From: an uncultured Lachnospiraceae bacterium | Lineage (GTDB): Bacteria; Bacillota; Clostridia; Lachnospirales; Lachnospiraceae | Reading direction: 5' to 3' | Assembly: GCA_902762905.1 (NCBI GenBank) | Contig: CACWQE010000004.1 | Coordinates: forward strand, 1 to 64,000 | DNA length: 64,000 nucleotides | Part shown: positions 16,267-28,301 of the stretch, one piece after another | How the letters are laid out: the number at the start of each line of letters is the position of its first letter | How positions within the stretch are numbered: the stretch's first letter is position 1 | Notes under the pieces: model-generated | Database searches by the model: none | Told to the model about the DNA's origin: nothing | Seen by the model: only the letters and a program-made list of their open reading frames with translations | Translations under genes and position numbers: made by a program

Positions 16267-17007
16267 TCACTCTCCCACATTTTTCTTTGTGTATAGCCAT
16301 GCGGACAATCTCGCAGACAACATATACAGTACAACCGATACCACCGGAACGGTCGCTTTTCCATGCTTCATAATCCACGGATGCCGTTCCATAAATTGAT
16401 AAATATGTTCAGCATCCCAATGATCGAATACCGTAAGATCACCGAATAACAGATAGACGATACCACCAAAGAACAGGAATACAATAAATGCAACCCGCAT
16501 CTGGTTGCCCTTCTCCGTTCCAAATCGAAAGCATACCGGAAGTTCTACTGCAAGAACCACCAGACAGCAACCGCATACCGCCGGAAATGCAGAAAGCAAT
16601 TGACCCGTCAACATCTGTACTCCCGGATCATTTCCGATTCCCCGAAGCATCCAGAAGGCTAACACAAAGCCAACCGTAACCAGTCCAAATATTGCCGCCA
16701 ACACAATATACTTGCTATATACATAGCGGCTTGCCGTCGAAGGAAGACTTCTCATATATGCCTCTGCATTCTTGCCCTTATCCGTATCCAATACCGTCTG
16801 CGCCACATTTCCAAGCAGCACACCATACGCACAGACAATTCCAACTCCCAAAAAAAGAAGCACCAGAACACTCACATTATCTGACGGAAGTACAGTTTCC
16901 GGAACCAGATAGCCCACTACAATCGGCAGCATGCACACCAGTACCACGCATAATACCGTCCACCTTAATTTTCCACATATCATGTCTTTATAGCATAATC
17001 CGATCAT
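16267..17007 (-). CDS. ABC-2 type transporter permease (second)
   Basis: A protein of 246 residues with about six membrane segments. Start chosen at ATG 17007 (MIGLCYKDMICGKLRW), which overlaps the stop of the upstream permease as ATGA and has GAAGGGGG before it; a longer start at 17094 would cover that gene. Start pattern and size match the sister permease, so the two probably form a heterodimer with the ATPase of the same operon. Confidence 0.88.
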   Translation of the reverse strand: MIGLCYKDMICGKLRWTVLCVVLVCMLPIVVGYLVPETVLPSDNVSVLVLLFLGVGIVCAYGVLLGNVAQTVLDTDKGKNAEAYMRSLPSTASRYVYSKYIVLAAIFGLVTVGFVLAFWMLRGIGNDPGVQMLTGQLLSAFPAVCGCCLVVLAVELPVCFRFGTEKGNQMRVAFIVFLFFGGIVYLLFGDLTVFDHWDAEHIYQFMERHPWIMKHGKATVPVVSVVLYMLSARLSAWLYTKKNVGE

Positions 17008-17744
17008 TTTCCAAGCCCCCTTCTCTCTTCCAACCACACGGAAATTCCACACGATATTCCCACACAAACCACCATAATTCCTAACAGTATCCATGTGTAA
17101 TCCGCTGCATGTTCTCCTAAATAAATCAACGCCTCGGTAAGCTCTGCATCACTTAACTGACCGCCTTTTATGATAATGTACATTCCCACTGTCAGAAGAG
17201 GAATCAACATGATCAGATCCATTCGCTTTCCTCCAAACCAATATAGCAAAGGAAAAATGATCATATTATAAATGACCAGTCCCGCAAATGCACAAAGACA
17301 CCATTTTGCAATCTCAGAAAATGCAAACGCATCCGTTGTCATAGCTACCATTCCTCCTGCTAACAGGGATACCCCAAGACAAAATACCGACAACAACATA
17401 CTTCCCACATATCTGGCGCACACCAAAGTACGTTTCGATATTGGCATGGAATCTGCGACAACCGAGAATCCAGCCTGAATATCTGCCTTAAAACATTCCT
17501 GTATTGTCGTTAAAAATGTCATCGGTATCAACAGTATCATCCAGATTGTCATCCGATATGCAACAAAGAACATCGCTTCTCCATTTGGTTCCGATTCCAT
17601 ACTGGCAAGTTCTTTGGCAATATTTCCATACTTCGCACTTAAGAAAAATAACACTCCCAATACCGTAACGCCAATTGCCACCTCCAATAGCGTCAGGAGC
17701 TGCCGGCGTAACACACACATATCCTTTTGAATCAGTCCGACCAT
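17004..17744 (-). CDS. ABC-2 type transporter permease (first)
   Basis: A protein of 246 residues starting MVGLIQKDMCVLRRQL, the usual start of the ABC-2 permeases that go with YtrA-type regulators. About six hydrophobic segments are seen, including TMWMILL-like and LYWFGGKRMDLIMLIPLL stretches. The gene starts four bases after the ATPase stop and overlaps the next permease by four bases, so the proteins are made together. Confidence 0.88.
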   Translation of the reverse strand: MVGLIQKDMCVLRRQLLTLLEVAIGVTVLGVLFFLSAKYGNIAKELASMESEPNGEAMFFVAYRMTIWMILLIPMTFLTTIQECFKADIQAGFSVVADSMPISKRTLVCARYVGSMLLSVFCLGVSLLAGGMVAMTTDAFAFSEIAKWCLCAFAGLVIYNMIIFPLLYWFGGKRMDLIMLIPLLTVGMYIIIKGGQLSDAELTEALIYLGEHAADYTWILLGIMVVCVGISCGISVWLEERRGLGK

Positions 17745-17747
17745 GTT

Positions 17748-18653
17748 CTACGCCCCCTTGTTCTCCACCGTCATCTCACTTACACCTGTCGTTCCTTTAC
17801 TTTCTCTACTCACATAATAGAGCATAATATCTTCAAGCGAAGCCGGTTCACACAGAAATTCCGGGTATCTTCCCCGGCATGCCGGAGCGTCATGTACCAG
17901 AATCTCAACTCCATATGCAGATCGTTTCACCCCAACCACGTCCTCTAACCGGAGCTTATCAACATCCTGTTTCTTGCCTTTCAGAATCGCATGCTGCTCT
18001 AATATCACATCCTTATTATCTGCCAACAGAATTCTTCCCTTATCAATAAATGCGATCTCATCTGCAATCCGCTCCAAATCCTCAATAATGTGAGAAGACA
18101 ACAAAATGGTATGATCTTCCTCTTCCACGAATTCCTGAAAGATATCTAACATCTCATTCCGCACAACCGGATCTAATCCACTTGTCGGCTCATCCATGAT
18201 CAACAACTTGGCTCCATGCGATAAAGCTACTGCGATCTGCAACTTCATCCGCATACCACGCGAAAAAGTTCCACACCGTTTCTTATATGGCAGACCAAAC
18301 CGCTCTAAATACTTTGCAAATTCTGTCTCACTCCAATTATGATATATAGACTTCATCATCCGGTTGATCTGCAACGGTGTCATAATCTCATGATATCCCA
18401 TCTCATCAAACACAACTCCGATATCCTGCTTGATCTCCTGCTCATCCTTCTTATAATCTTTACCAAAAATCCGAATCCTGCCCGCATCAACCGGAATGAT
18501 ATTCAATATGGAATAAATAGTCGTTGTCTTTCCGGCACCATTTGCCCCAATGAATCCCATAATACCGCCCTGCGGAATGGATAGATCGAGATTCTCAATT
18601 GCAAAGCCATCATAGCGTTTGCACAGACCTTCTACCTCTATTACATTACTCAT
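17748..18653 (-). CDS. ABC-2 type transporter ATP-binding protein
   Basis: A protein of 301 residues with Walker A GANGAGKTT, signature FSRGMRMKLQIAVAL and Walker B LLIMDEPTSGLD, plus a C-terminal extension of some 80 residues as in YtrB/BcrA-like drug or stress exporters. I chose ATG 18653, since GGGAG lies six bases upstream; GTG 18671, overlapping the regulator stop codon, is possible. The operon is regulator, ATPase, permease, permease. The substrate is unknown; relatives respond to cell-wall antibiotics. Confidence 0.92.
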   Translation of the reverse strand: MSNVIEVEGLCKRYDGFAIENLDLSIPQGGIMGFIGANGAGKTTTIYSILNIIPVDAGRIRIFGKDYKKDEQEIKQDIGVVFDEMGYHEIMTPLQINRMMKSIYHNWSETEFAKYLERFGLPYKKRCGTFSRGMRMKLQIAVALSHGAKLLIMDEPTSGLDPVVRNEMLDIFQEFVEEEDHTILLSSHIIEDLERIADEIAFIDKGRILLADNKDVILEQHAILKGKKQDVDKLRLEDVVGVKRSAYGVEILVHDAPACRGRYPEFLCEPASLEDIMLYYVSRESKGTTGVSEMTVENKGA

Positions 18654-18670
18654 CCTCTTCTCCCTTTCCA

Positions 18671-19045
18671 CTACTCACCATCATAGATCAGTCGTATCGT
18701 CTCCAACAGTTCCTCCAAAGAAAGACCGGCCAATGCCGCCTTCTTACAAGTCTGCTCTGCTAAGTCCTGCACCTGACACAGCAATTCCTCCTGCATCAGC
18801 TCCTTACCGGCAGCCTTCACGAAGCTTCCTCTTCCGGTAAAGGATTCAATGAATCCGTCCCGTTCCAAGTCCTCGTATGCCCGCTTTGTCGTAATAATAC
18901 TGATCCGCAAATCCTTTGCCAACGTACGCATAGACGGAAGAGCGTCCCCTTCCTGTAAGGTTCCATTTAAGATCATCTCCTTAATCTGCGTCGTGATCTG
19001 CTCATAGATTGGACTGTTACTGTTGTTACTAATTATAATATCCAT
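18671..19045 (-). CDS. GntR-family (YtrA-type) regulator
   Basis: A protein of 124 residues with an N-terminal winged helix (SPIYEQITTQIKEMILNG, LPSMRTLAKDLRISIITTKR, AYEDLERDGFIESFTGRGSF) and a short helical C-terminus, the YtrA subgroup. It is the first gene of the ABC-2 operon. A dyad inside its promoter spacer fits autorepression relieved by a ligand. Confidence 0.92.
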   Translation of the reverse strand: MDIIISNNSNSPIYEQITTQIKEMILNGTLQEGDALPSMRTLAKDLRISIITTKRAYEDLERDGFIESFTGRGSFVKAAGKELMQEELLCQVQDLAEQTCKKAALAGLSLEELLETIRLIYDGE

Positions 19046-19062
19046 CTGTTTCCTCCCGGGAT

Positions 19063-19084
19063 ATAGGATGGCTGACCATCCTAT
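19063..19084 (-). other. Leader hairpin before the GntR gene
   Basis: Perfect 9-bp arms ATAGGATGG and CCATCCTAT with a CTGA loop lie between the predicted transcription start and the ribosome site GGGAGG. There is no T tract, so it is not a terminator; it may stabilise the messenger or affect translation. Confidence 0.5.
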
Positions 19085-19101
19085 TAAGTATGCATATTAT
19101 A

Positions 19102-19130
19102 TATATACCATATATACAATATGGTGTCAA
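19102..19130 (-). promoter_or_regulatory. Promoter with embedded YtrA-type operator
   Basis: TTGACA (19125-19130) and TATATA (19102-19107) have a 17-base spacer on the minus strand. The dyad ACCATAT-N5-ATATGGT (19107-19125) fills the spacer, so a bound GntR dimer would block polymerase. Confidence 0.75.
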
Positions 19131-19198
19131 TATCTCTTTTTGCTCCTTCTCGTACAAATGTTTTTGCAGCCCCTTTTATTAAAGACACCATATAAATA

Positions 19199-19228
19199 GA
19201 GATCACGAAAGAATCCTTTCATGATCTC
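19199..19228 (-). terminator. Hairpin terminator after the DUF4143 ATPase gene
   Basis: Arms GAGATCACGAAAG and CTTTCATGATCTC pair with one mismatch. It lies 14 bases past the stop codon; the following T tract is weak. Confidence 0.5.
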
Positions 19229-19241
19229 CTATATTAATCGA

Positions 19242-20537
19242 TTAAATACAAAATGCTGCGTAAAGCGGAACTACTTTCTTATTGTCTTCAAAAGCGAAAT
19301 TCTTAGAAGATAACTTGATCGCATATACTGGTTTGTAAGTATTCATATATACATTCAAACTTTTCGCTCTTGTATTATCCGCTGACTTAACCTCAATCGG
19401 AATGATCTTCCCTTCCCGCTGAATCACAAAATCAACTTCTGCTCCACGCTCCGACTCCCAATAATATGTGTGATATGCATTTGCAATTAATTGTGCATTC
19501 ACATAATTCTCAGTCATACCACCCTTAAAATCATTTATCTCATCTACCATATACAAGATATCATTTGCTGCCAAATCTTTCTTGGCACACAACAAGCCCA
19601 AATCTGACACATAGATTTTGAAAGCATCTATATCCCTGTAATTTTCCAACGGCTTCTTAATCTGTTCCACTCTGTATATCTTAGAAACAACCCCTGACAA
19701 ACACAACCACTCTATTGCATTCTCAAATTCCGAAGCACGTCCCCCTTTCTTGATCAACTTATACTGGAAACGGGTATTCTTCTTTGAAAGCTGTACTGTA
19801 ATGTTATCATATGCCAATCTTGTCTTCTTAATCTCATTGGTATTATTGTACTTACTCATATCATTCAGATAACTTGCAAGAATCGTATCCTGTGTATGAC
19901 GGATCAATACATAATCCTTCGTCTGTACATATTGCATGACACATTCCGGCATTCCTCCGACAACAAGATACTGCCGATACAGTTGCATTGCATGATCGTG
20001 CAATGCAGAAGGCATTGGTTCATTGGTGAGAAAATGCTTTCGGATTCGTTCAACCAACTTCTCCTCCCCCATTGCAATCAGGAACTCCTCCATATCCATT
20101 GGATACATCGTTTTCATATCTACCTTTCCCACCGGAAATGAAAACTGTGCCCGATTCACCGCTACTCCTAACAGACTTCCCGCTACAATAATATGATAGT
20201 CCGGCTCCTGTTCACAGAAATATTTCAAGGAAGTCAATGCCCGCTCGCACAATTGAACTTCATCTAACACGATCAATGTCTTTTCCCTGATGATCGTCTG
20301 CCCTGCAATATGTGACAAGATCGGAATCAGATAATTAGGACTGATATTCTCCTCAAATGTTTCACACAATTTAGGATTCGTTTCAAAATTAAAATATGCA
20401 ACATTATCATAATGCGTCCTTCCAAACTCCAAAATGGAATATGTCTTACCAACCTGTCTTGCCCCTTGTATAATAAGCGGTTTACGATATGGGGTCTCTC
20501 TCCAATCCTCCAAGAAATTCATAATTTTTCTATACAT
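19242..20537 (-). CDS. AAA-type ATPase with DUF4143 domain
   Basis: A protein of 431 residues. The N-terminal ATPase shows PLIIQGARQVGKTYSI (Walker A) and LIVLDEVQ (Walker B). The C-terminal DUF4143 part has the nuclease-like pattern GAEVDFVIQREGKIIPIEVK. I use ATG 20537 (MYRKIMNFLEDW) because GGTGG lies upstream; 20558 is also open. The family is frequent in gut anaerobes and its role is not established. It stands alone with its own terminator. Confidence 0.88.
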   Translation of the reverse strand: MYRKIMNFLEDWRETPYRKPLIIQGARQVGKTYSILEFGRTHYDNVAYFNFETNPKLCETFEENISPNYLIPILSHIAGQTIIREKTLIVLDEVQLCERALTSLKYFCEQEPDYHIIVAGSLLGVAVNRAQFSFPVGKVDMKTMYPMDMEEFLIAMGEEKLVERIRKHFLTNEPMPSALHDHAMQLYRQYLVVGGMPECVMQYVQTKDYVLIRHTQDTILASYLNDMSKYNNTNEIKKTRLAYDNITVQLSKKNTRFQYKLIKKGGRASEFENAIEWLCLSGVVSKIYRVEQIKKPLENYRDIDAFKIYVSDLGLLCAKKDLAANDILYMVDEINDFKGGMTENYVNAQLIANAYHTYYWESERGAEVDFVIQREGKIIPIEVKSADNTRAKSLNVYMNTYKPVYAIKLSSKNFAFEDNKKVVPLYAAFCI

Positions 20538-20687
20538 AATGTCACCACCCTGATCCATTTTCTTGTAGTATATAATATATTCATGTCAAATTCAACGTAT
20601 TTTCATTCAAAAATTACACTAAAATGCACGAACTTTTCTTTCAATCTAACATTATTCTACACTTATTACTTCTATCTTATTCTTCCC

Positions 20688-20716
20688 TTGCCCTCACTCC
20701 GCAATCGTGCTACACT
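20688..20716 (+). promoter_or_regulatory. Possible promoter of the DUF1295 gene
   Basis: TTGCCC (20688-20693) and TACACT (20711-20716) are 17 bases apart, 31 bases before the start codon. Confidence 0.4.
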
Positions 20717-20747
20717 TGATTTTATCAATAAATACGAGGTGAATAAC

Positions 20748-21539
20748 ATGAATTTCTTAATTTTACTTGCTGTTGCATTAGTGATCAGCTGCATCGGTTT
20801 CTACAAATATGTGTACTTTATATCCTTAGGCTACGGTTTCTCGATTGCAGGAATCGGCATTGCCCTGCTCATTCTCTACCCGGAGCAGTTAACCGTTCCA
20901 ACCATTCTTGCCTGCATCCTGTTTATTATCTACGGCTGCCGGCTTGGTGGATATCTTCTAGTGCGTGAGATCAGGAGTGCATCTTACCGAAGTACCATGA
21001 AACGTGAGATTAAGGACGGTTCCGATATGAAAATGATTGCAAAGGTAAGCATCTGGATCACCTGTGCATTACTCTACGTCTTAGAGGTATCGCCAGTATT
21101 CTTCCGCTTATACAACGGCGGCAAGACAGATGTTGTTACAATCGTCGGTATCGTGATCATGGCATGCGGTATTATATTAGAATCCACTGCTGACCTTCAG
21201 AAATCCAGAGCAAAGAAAAAGAACCCGAACCGCTTCTGCGATTCCGGGCTCTACAAAATCGTCCGTTGTCCGAATTACCTTGGGGAAGTATTGTTCTGGA
21301 CCGGCGTTTTCGTATCCGGTGTAACAACTCTCACCGGAGCATTACAATGGGTATGTGCACTCCTTGGCTGGGCCTGCATCGTCTACATCATGTTCGGCGG
21401 TGCCAGACGTCTGGAGATTCGGCAGAACAAGAACTATGGTTCCGACCCGGAGTATCAGGCATATGTGCAGCATACCCCAATCCTGTTACCACTCATCCCA
21501 CTTTATAGTGTCGAAAAGTATAAGTGGTTGATCGGATAA
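20748..21539 (+). CDS. DUF1295 / steroid 5-alpha-reductase-like membrane protein
   Basis: A protein of 263 residues with about six membrane helices. The C-terminal signature GLYKIVRCPNYLGEVLFW and DPEYQAYVQHTP marks the family that includes isoprenylcysteine methyltransferases and steroid reductases. ATG 20748 has GAGGTG upstream; an upstream in-frame extension to 20412 runs through the opposing gene and is not credible. The substrate is unknown. It is the only plus-strand gene in this part of the window and converges on the beta-glucosidase gene. Confidence 0.85.
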   Translation: MNFLILLAVALVISCIGFYKYVYFISLGYGFSIAGIGIALLILYPEQLTVPTILACILFIIYGCRLGGYLLVREIRSASYRSTMKREIKDGSDMKMIAKVSIWITCALLYVLEVSPVFFRLYNGGKTDVVTIVGIVIMACGIILESTADLQKSRAKKKNPNRFCDSGLYKIVRCPNYLGEVLFWTGVFVSGVTTLTGALQWVCALLGWACIVYIMFGGARRLEIRQNKNYGSDPEYQAYVQHTPILLPLIPLYSVEKYKWLIG

Positions 21540-21579
21540 TCTATTTTACTGTTTATATTTATTCGATAACGTAAATAAA

Positions 21580-24883
<3,304 letters not shown>

Positions 24884-24947
24884 ACTCTGTTCTCCTTTCG
24901 TCATTTCCTGATTACATAATTGCGAAACCGTCTATATTCTTAAGATC

Positions 24948-25085
24948 GTTGCCCAAGTATAACAATACTATCGCAGGCACGCTCTCGCTACTCATCACTC
25001 GCAGCGGTACTAAGCTCGAAATAACCTCGCTAAGTACCGGCGGTTCTGAAGTACCTGCTTATAGTAACTGTTATACTTGCACAAC
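24948..25085. repeat. 138-nt long inverted-repeat element in bglP leader
   Basis: Outer arms GTTGCCCAAGTATAACA and TGTTATACTTGCACAAC pair with two mismatches. The stem continues with ATACTATCGCAGG against CCTGCTTATAGTAA with small bulges. The interior has a GGTACT/AGTACC hairpin and a CGCTAC/GCAGCG hairpin. It would fold into a three-way-junction RNA. It has no coding capacity. A mobile MITE-like repeat or a structured leader are both possible. Confidence 0.6.
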
Positions 25086-25130
25086 ACTCCCTTCACTTCT
25101 ATAAGTTCCGCAATTACTTTACCCGGAATT

Positions 25131-25192
25131 AAAAATGACCCGAAACAGACACAATGTATGAAATTATACACACATCGTGTCGTCCGAGTCAT
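25131..25192 (-). terminator. Conditional terminator before bglP
   Basis: A long stem with arms ATGACCCGAAACAGACACA and CGTGTCGTCCGAGTCAT, closing on TGT/ACA and an A/T loop, is followed by TTTTTAATT on the minus strand. It overlaps the RAT site, the usual antitermination arrangement. Confidence 0.75.
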
Positions 25193-25214
25193 GCCTAGTC
25201 GTACTAGTAACACC
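25188..25214 (-). promoter_or_regulatory. RAT antiterminator site 2 (LicT/BglG)
   Basis: The minus strand reads GGTGTTACTAGTACGACTAG followed by GCATGAC, beginning right after the licT stop codon. It keeps the TGTTACT and GGCATGAC parts of the RAT hairpin and overlaps the terminator's first arm. Confidence 0.7.
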
Positions 25215-25215
25215 T

Positions 25216-26049
25216 TTATGCTTTTTTACCTATACGGTTCAAATGTAATGTCAGATATAAGATCTCGCCTCTGCTGATATCCCAGTTATAAGTCTTCTTC
25301 AGGAAGTCCGCGATCTTCAGGGAACACTTATAATCTTCGGGACAACTTACAATCACAGCTTCTGCGATCGTCTCATCAATATCTAACACTTCGCCTTTCA
25401 TCTGGCGCTGCACGAAATACCGGATATGAGAGATAAATCTGCGGACATCAAAATCATCCTCATCAAACTCTCTCTTATAGTATATCTTGCAGATATTCAA
25501 GATATTCTGAATTATCTTTGTGCCAAGAATGGTGTTCTGCATTCCTTCCAAGTTAAGGTTCGCATTGATGAAATGCAATGCAATAAATGCTGCCTCCTGC
25601 TTTGGAATCTCGGTATTCAAATCCCGTTGCAGATCTTCTACCACTGTCATCGCATATCGATATTCCTTGGGATAGATCAATTTGATATCCCACTCTAATG
25701 GAGAAGCGAAATACACGCCTTCTTTCACACGTTCCAACATCATTCCCAGGTGATCTGATAAAGTTAATAGAATACTGTCATTACAATGGTATCCCAACTG
25801 CTGTTCCCCACGCTTGATAATATCGCTGGCCAGTTCGAGATTATCTAACGAGATACGTTCCAACAGACGGTTAAAGTCTTTGTGACCTTTCTCACCATCG
25901 AGGACAAAGAGTTTTTCCACACGACTTTCATTGACAGAACCGCCGGGTTTCAAACCAAATGCAACCCCGCTACCCATAACAACTGCTTCCTGCTTGTTGT
26001 CATCATAGACTAATGCCACATTATTGTTCAATGCTTTAATCAACTCCAT
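25216..26049 (-). CDS. licT: LicT/BglG-family transcriptional antiterminator
   Basis: A protein of 277 residues: N-terminal RNA-binding domain (MELIKALNNNVALVYDDNKQ, VMGSGVAFGLKPGG) and two PRD domains with histidines in SDHLGMMLERVKEG and FIALHFINANLNLEG. Phosphorylation by the PTS controls dimer activity. When active it binds RAT RNA and prevents the overlapping terminators from forming. Start ATG 26049 has AGGAGG; the longer frame has no site. RAT sites occur both before this gene and before bglP. Confidence 0.93.
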   Translation of the reverse strand: MELIKALNNNVALVYDDNKQEAVVMGSGVAFGLKPGGSVNESRVEKLFVLDGEKGHKDFNRLLERISLDNLELASDIIKRGEQQLGYHCNDSILLTLSDHLGMMLERVKEGVYFASPLEWDIKLIYPKEYRYAMTVVEDLQRDLNTEIPKQEAAFIALHFINANLNLEGMQNTILGTKIIQNILNICKIYYKREFDEDDFDVRRFISHIRYFVQRQMKGEVLDIDETIAEAVIVSCPEDYKCSLKIADFLKKTYNWDISRGEILYLTLHLNRIGKKA

Positions 26050-26119
26050 TGTTTCTGCCCTCCTCTCGTTCACCTGATTCTTTCATATATCCTCTCTCCC
26101 ACCGGTTCAAGAATATACA

Positions 26120-26168
26120 AAAAGGCATAACCAAAAAACGTATCTTTCTACGATTATGGTCATGCCTG
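26120..26168 (-). terminator. Conditional terminator before licT
   Basis: Arms AAAGGCATAACCA and TGGTCATGCCT close an A/T-rich loop; a T run follows on the minus strand. It overlaps RAT site 1. Confidence 0.75.
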
Positions 26169-26186
26169 CTTTATCAGTAACACTCT
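26158..26186 (-). promoter_or_regulatory. RAT antiterminator site 1 (LicT/BglG)
   Basis: The minus strand reads GTGTTACTGATAAAGCAGGC then ATGACC, almost identical to the Bacillus bglP/licS RAT sequence. It lies just after the predicted transcription start. Confidence 0.88.
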
Positions 26187-26193
26187 AGATATG

Positions 26194-26222
26194 ATTATAG
26201 GGGAATTGCAGCAAAATGTCAA
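26194..26222 (-). promoter_or_regulatory. Consensus sigma-A promoter of the bgl operon
   Basis: TTGACA (26217-26222) and TATAAT (26194-26199) with a 17-base spacer, both exact consensus. Control must therefore act after initiation, in agreement with the RAT sites. Confidence 0.9.
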
Positions 26223-26231
26223 TCACTATTT

Positions 26232-27557
26232 TTACAACGGTCTTATATAATGCAATGCATCAAACGGAAATACAATCGCAACACTATACACATCCTGCTC
26301 ATGTTTTACTCTCATAATTCCGTTATATGCTCTTACCGACTTTTTCACATTATCAAGACCATATCCGTGAATAAAATCGATTTCGTCTAAATTCTGTACC
26401 ACCTTATCATCCGGTCCGGGTACATAGGTATTTGCAATGTATATGGCAAATGCATTGTTTTCCACCTGTTGTATCTTAAGCACGATCTTGGGATCAAGCT
26501 GTCCCTGACAGGCATTCAAAGCATTATCTAACAGATTCCCTAATATGATCGCCAAATGATAATCACTAACCGGAACCCGTTGTGCCTCCACCTTCAGACT
26601 CGCAGTCAATTGAATTCCCTTAGATCTGGTCTGTAACATAAAATTGCTCACAAGTGCATCAATTGCCAGACATCCTGTATTCACTGTTGCATATCTTGAT
26701 TCCAGATCTGCCATTGCTTCCTGTGTATATGCCGTGATCACATCATATTCTTTCCTTTTCACACATTCATTAATACAGTTAAAATGTTTCTTCGTATCGT
26801 GCACGAAACTCCGGATATCCCGATAGGCTTCGCCTAATTGATCATAACGCTGTTTCTGTCTTAGCAGCTGATCATCTAACATTTGATTCTTTTGTTCCAG
26901 CTCTTCTGCCTTTAACACATTCCCAAGCAATACATAATTCACCACATTGATTACAAAAAGAAAAAGCATCAGCGTGATATAAAATTGAGGATTGCTAACG
27001 ATCATTTCAGAGCAGGGTGGCATAAGAAACAAAACACACGATAATAAAGGAATTATTATTAGCAGCAACGAATACATCTTAGAATGCACTCTTTCCTTTC
27101 TCTTCCACACTGCTCGAAACAGCAAAACAGCTACTAACAAAATCAATCCCTTCACATAACTTATCGCAACAAATGACCAGTCAGGCAGACGATCCATCTG
27201 ATCTTTTACTCCGGTAATATGGCTTACCAGATAATATGAACCATCTTCAAAAACAAAACTAATTATCATAATACTTACTACTGCAAAGACTCTCTCTTGT
27301 AGTTTCAGCCTATAAAAATATGTTAATACAAAATATGTCACTATTGACAACAACGACCTTAGGTAAAATGCGCCCTGCGAAGTATTACCCAGCAAAAAAT
27401 GTGTCATTATTTCATAAGCAATCTCTGTAACAATGCACCCCGTTATAACCCATACGGAGCTTACATCCTGTCTCCGCTTATCATACAGTGTCTGATAATA
27501 TATATACATTACTACTGCATCCAACACCCCTGTTATATAATCTAATATTGTCAACAT
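26232..27557 (-). CDS. agrC: AgrC-like sensor histidine kinase
   Basis: A protein of 441 residues. The N-terminal half has six to seven membrane segments as in AgrC peptide receptors. The C-terminal half is a GHKL kinase with the phospho-accepting histidine in SFVHDTKKHF, N-box NLLDNALNAC and G-box GYGLDNVKKSV. It should sense the cyclic peptide made from AgrD. It is last in the agrB-agrA-agrC order on the minus strand. Confidence 0.88.
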   Translation of the reverse strand: MLTILDYITGVLDAVVMYIYYQTLYDKRRQDVSSVWVITGCIVTEIAYEIMTHFLLGNTSQGAFYLRSLLSIVTYFVLTYFYRLKLQERVFAVVSIMIISFVFEDGSYYLVSHITGVKDQMDRLPDWSFVAISYVKGLILLVAVLLFRAVWKRKERVHSKMYSLLLIIIPLLSCVLFLMPPCSEMIVSNPQFYITLMLFLFVINVVNYVLLGNVLKAEELEQKNQMLDDQLLRQKQRYDQLGEAYRDIRSFVHDTKKHFNCINECVKRKEYDVITAYTQEAMADLESRYATVNTGCLAIDALVSNFMLQTRSKGIQLTASLKVEAQRVPVSDYHLAIILGNLLDNALNACQGQLDPKIVLKIQQVENNAFAIYIANTYVPGPDDKVVQNLDEIDFIHGYGLDNVKKSVRAYNGIMRVKHEQDVYSVAIVFPFDALHYIRPL

Positions 27558-27569
27558 ACATCCGTTCTC

Positions 27570-28301
27570 CTAATTCATCACAACCATCGTTTTCTCAAGG
27601 AATAGATCCTGTACCATCTTCACTCTTCTTCTGCTGATCGGAATTGTCATCCCATCCACCAGCCGTAGCCCCAACCGTTCCACTGCCACAACGTATTTCA
27701 GATTCACCAGATATCCCCTGCACGGAGAGATAAATGCATATGACTGCAAATTTGCCTCCCACTGTTGAATTGTTCCCTCCCCAGTTATTGTTTCATTTTG
27801 CAGTACATATTGTAAGATCGGCTTCTTATCTTTCAATGTCTTCATATATACAATATCTCTAACCTGGATTACCCGCTTCTCTCCATCTGTTTCAACAATC
27901 ACTTTTGTAATACGGGAATGTTCATATCGATGCACAATATCCCGAAACAATTTCTCCATCTGTTCATATTGTATTGGCTTAACTAGAAACTGAAATGGCT
28001 GAACGTCAAAACTATCCTGCATATATTTCGGATAAGAAGTAACAAACACAATAATAATGTCATCCTGCACATCTTCCCGTAACTTCTTTGCCACCTCTAA
28101 ACCATCTATCTCCGGCATCTCAACATCCAATAACGCAATATGATATGGATTCTTTTGATTGCTTTGCAGCAATTCCTTTCCATTCGTAAATGATTCGATC
28201 TCAAATTCTATATCTTTTTGCATCTGGTACCGTTCCATATATTGCTGCAATACCCGGATTACACTCTCTTCATCATCGCAGATTCCAACCCGTAGTTTCA
28301 T
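27570..28301 (-). CDS. agrA: AgrA-like LytTR response regulator
   Basis: A protein of 243 residues with an N-terminal receiver (VGICDDEESV, phospho-Asp in ALLDVEMPEIDG, Lys in FLVKPIQYEQ) and a C-terminal LytTR DNA-binding domain (SPCRGYLVNLKYV, PISRRRVKMVQ). The ATG overlaps the agrB stop (TATGA). It likely controls the agrB and agrD promoters and the plus-strand secretion operon. Confidence 0.92.
   Translation of the reverse strand: MKLRVGICDDEESVIRVLQQYMERYQMQKDIEFEIESFTNGKELLQSNQKNPYHIALLDVEMPEIDGLEVAKKLREDVQDDIIIVFVTSYPKYMQDSFDVQPFQFLVKPIQYEQMEKLFRDIVHRYEHSRITKVIVETDGEKRVIQVRDIVYMKTLKDKKPILQYVLQNETITGEGTIQQWEANLQSYAFISPCRGYLVNLKYVVAVERLGLRLVDGMTIPISRRRVKMVQDLFLEKTMVVMN

Noticed and set aside
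16172-16378. A 68-codon minus-strand frame beside the Fic gene
   Set aside because: It overlaps the end of the ABC permease gene in another frame and covers the Fic promoter; no ribosome site or family pattern.
20412-20747. N-terminal extension of the DUF1295 gene
   Set aside because: It overlaps the opposing ATPase gene and the promoter region; ATG 20748 has a clear ribosome site and matches the first membrane helix.
24948-25085. Hammerhead-type ribozyme in the inverted-repeat element
   Set aside because: A GTGATGAG segment recalls the CTGATGA core, but the paired GAAA and cleavage site are missing on both strands.
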